Shown: piece by piece, positions 14,421 through 15,579 of the stretch | Layout: the number at the start of each line of letters is the position of its first letter | How positions within the stretch are numbered: the stretch's first letter is position 1 | DNA from: Candidatus Zipacnadia bacterium | GTDB taxonomy: Bacteria > Armatimonadota > UBA5377 > JALGUK01 | Direction: 5' to 3' | Assembly: GCA_029820875.1 (NCBI GenBank) | Contig: JALGUK010000045.1 | Span: 1 to 15,579 of the forward strand | Length of the DNA stretch: 15,579 bases | Translations under genes and position numbers: made by a program | The notes under the pieces: generated by a model | Seen by the model: the letters and a program-made list of their open reading frames with translations, nothing else | The model's database searches: none | Told to the model about the DNA's origin: nothing

Positions 14421-15032
14421 ATGGAAGTCTATCTCGTGCGTCACGGTGCCACCGATGCCAATCTTGGGGACGGACGCTATGCGGGTTGGGTGGACCCGCC
14501 GCTTGCGGATAAGGGAATCCAACAGGCACGCCGGGCTGCTGCGCGCTTGAGAGACGCCGCAATATCGCGGGTGGTCTGCAGTGACCTCAAACGCGCAATC
14601 CAGACAGCGAGGATTATTGCCGAGCCGCACAAACTTCCTATCGAGACGATTCCGGCGTGGCGAGAGCTGAATTACGGGGAGTGGGACGGCCTGACCGCCG
14701 CCGAAATAGAGCAACGCTGGCCGGGTGCTCTGCGCCGCTTGAGTGAGGACCCCCGGTTCCGCGTGCCCGGCGGCGAGACGCTGGCCGAGCTGCTTGAGCG
14801 GACGCTGCCGGCACTTAGAGACCTCGTGCCATCCGGCGGAAAATCCGGGGGCGACGTGATAGTCGTCAGTCACAAGGCGACCATACGCGTCTTGCTGTGT
14901 CACCTTACCGGGATAAGCATTCAACGTTACAAGGAGATTCCGCAGGATAATTGCGCAATCAACCGCCTTCGAGTACGCAATGGAAGTTTCGTGGTGGCTG
15001 ACGTGAACCTCACCGAGCACCTTCGCCCTTAG
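14421..15032 (+). CDS. Histidine phosphatase (phosphoglycerate mutase) family protein
   Basis: A 203-residue member of the branch-1 histidine phosphatase superfamily. The catalytic core is present: RHG at 7-9 (His8 is the phosphorylated residue), SDLKRAIQTA with Arg58, ELNYGEWDG with Glu82 as likely acid/base, and VVSHKATIR with His151. Length and the ELNYGEWDGLT motif resemble alpha-ribazole phosphatase (CobC) and GpmB-type proteins more than the larger dPGM glycolytic mutase. Nothing nearby belongs to cobalamin synthesis, so CobC is not assigned. The ATG at 14421 has GGAG 11 bases upstream (14406-14409). It stands 46 bases after the translin-family gene and 17 bases before thiL, so it may close the oxidoreductase transcript or belong with thiL. 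Confidence 0.9.
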   Translation: MEVYLVRHGATDANLGDGRYAGWVDPPLADKGIQQARRAAARLRDAAISRVVCSDLKRAIQTARIIAEPHKLPIETIPAWRELNYGEWDGLTAAEIEQRWPGALRRLSEDPRFRVPGGETLAELLERTLPALRDLVPSGGKSGGDVIVVSHKATIRVLLCHLTGISIQRYKEIPQDNCAINRLRVRNGSFVVADVNLTEHLRP

Positions 15033-15049
15033 GGGGCAAGTAGAATCAC

Positions 15050-15579
15050 ATGCTTGTAGGTGACATCGGCGAATTCATGCTGATTGACCGCCTCGCAGCA
15101 CGCCTGCGGCCCGCCGGATCTGGTGTCCGCGTGGGTATCGGAGACGATGCGGCGGTCATTGCGACCGGAGGGGCAAGGGACCTGGTCTTCACCACCGACA
15201 CCATGGTACAGGGAGTGCACTTCCGTGCGGACTTCGCGTCGCCGTGGCAAGTAGGGTGGAAGGCGCTTGCGTCCACGGTCAGTGACATCGGGGCGATGGG
15301 AGCGGTGCCTTCCACCGGACCGATGTTGTCGGCGGGGACACGGTCCGGACCGACGGGCCTGTGGTTGTGACTGTGGCGGCGACCGGGGAATGCGCGGCGG
15401 GACAAGCAGTCACACGCTCGGGGGCGCGCCCGGGAGATGTGGTCGTGGTGACGGGAACACTGGGCGACTCCGCAGCAGGGCTGGCGCTGCTGACTGCCGG
15501 AAAGGGCGATATCCCGTCCTTTACAAAGCTTGTGGAGCGGCATCTTAAGCCGACCGCACGCTTGAATGAAGGACTCCTG
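15050..15579 (+). pseudogene. thiL: Thiamine-monophosphate kinase, disrupted by internal deletion and frameshift; 3' end outside window
   Basis: ThiL phosphorylates thiamine monophosphate to thiamine diphosphate, the active cofactor. From ATG 15050 the N-terminus is normal: [20 protein letters not shown] (29-37), [11 protein letters not shown] (48-58) and [19 protein letters not shown] (69-87). After about 15310 the frame drifts to a stop at 15368. From 15322 the next frame gives the expected downstream text: [18 protein letters not shown], then RPGDVVVVTGTLGDSAAGL and KLVERHLKPTARLNEGLL to the window edge. Normally about 32-34 residues lie between these blocks (LVSLALPP... region); only 11 bases do here. 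So roughly 85-91 bases are missing (1 modulo 3), which breaks the frame. Motifs on both sides are otherwise perfect, so the event is recent or is an assembly fault. Dxs and the oxidoreductase need the ThiL product. Confidence 0.85.

Noticed and set aside
1..15579. CRISPR arrays, insertion sequences, phage genes, tRNA or rRNA
   Set aside because: No repeat-spacer pattern, transposase, terminal inverted repeats, cloverleaf-like or rRNA segments were found on reading the window.

Overview
The window is a dense stretch of bacterial chromosome, GC-rich (about 60 % by eye), with every supported gene on the + strand and gaps usually under 120 bases. Start codons are a mix of ATG, GTG and TTG, mostly behind clear Shine-Dalgarno sites. 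The order accC - nusB - xseA - xseB - dxs - nadK - recN is the housekeeping cluster known from Firmicutes and other Terrabacteria, here without folD, ispA, tlyA and argR. Two exported proteins are inserted: a lipoprotein, and a protein made of 13 TPR repeats. The cluster order, GC content and VorB-type oxidoreductase would fit a lineage such as Armatimonadota or a neighbouring Terrabacteria phylum. That placement is a guess from context; there is no marker gene here that settles it.

Layout. (1) 2-1387: biotin carboxylase, cut by the window start. (2) 1462-1890: NusB. (3) 1963-3159: lipoprotein of unknown function with a C-terminal carboxypeptidase-regulatory-like domain. (4) 3327-4854: exonuclease VII large and small subunits. 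(5) 4894-6807: Dxs, entry enzyme of the MEP isoprenoid pathway. (6) 6863-8347: secreted 13-TPR protein. (7) 8376-9245: NAD kinase. (8) 9281-10980: recN, broken by a short internal deletion that removes the Walker A loop and shifts the frame. (9) 11094-13745: a four-subunit 2-oxoacid:ferredoxin oxidoreductase operon (ferredoxin, alpha, beta, gamma) with overlapping or abutting genes. (10) 13748-14374: a translin-family protein, apparently translated from the same message. (11) 14421-15032: histidine-phosphatase/phosphoglycerate-mutase family protein. (12) 15050-end: thiL, also interrupted by an internal deletion with frameshift and cut by the window end.

Links between genes: Dxs and the oxidoreductase beta subunit both need thiamine diphosphate, and ThiL makes it in the last biosynthetic step, so a truly dead thiL would be surprising here. 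XseAB and RecN are DNA-repair functions. AccC, Dxs and NadK serve fatty-acid, isoprenoid and NADP supply. The oxidoreductase points to anaerobic or low-potential 2-oxoacid metabolism.

The most notable observations are the two frame-breaking deletions in otherwise well-conserved genes (real decay, strain variation, or assembly error), and a bacterial translin-like protein that keeps two of the three acidic positions expected of a TRAX-type nuclease exactly and has Glu for Asp at the third. I see no phage, transposon, CRISPR, tRNA or rRNA, and no convincing new multi-gene system.
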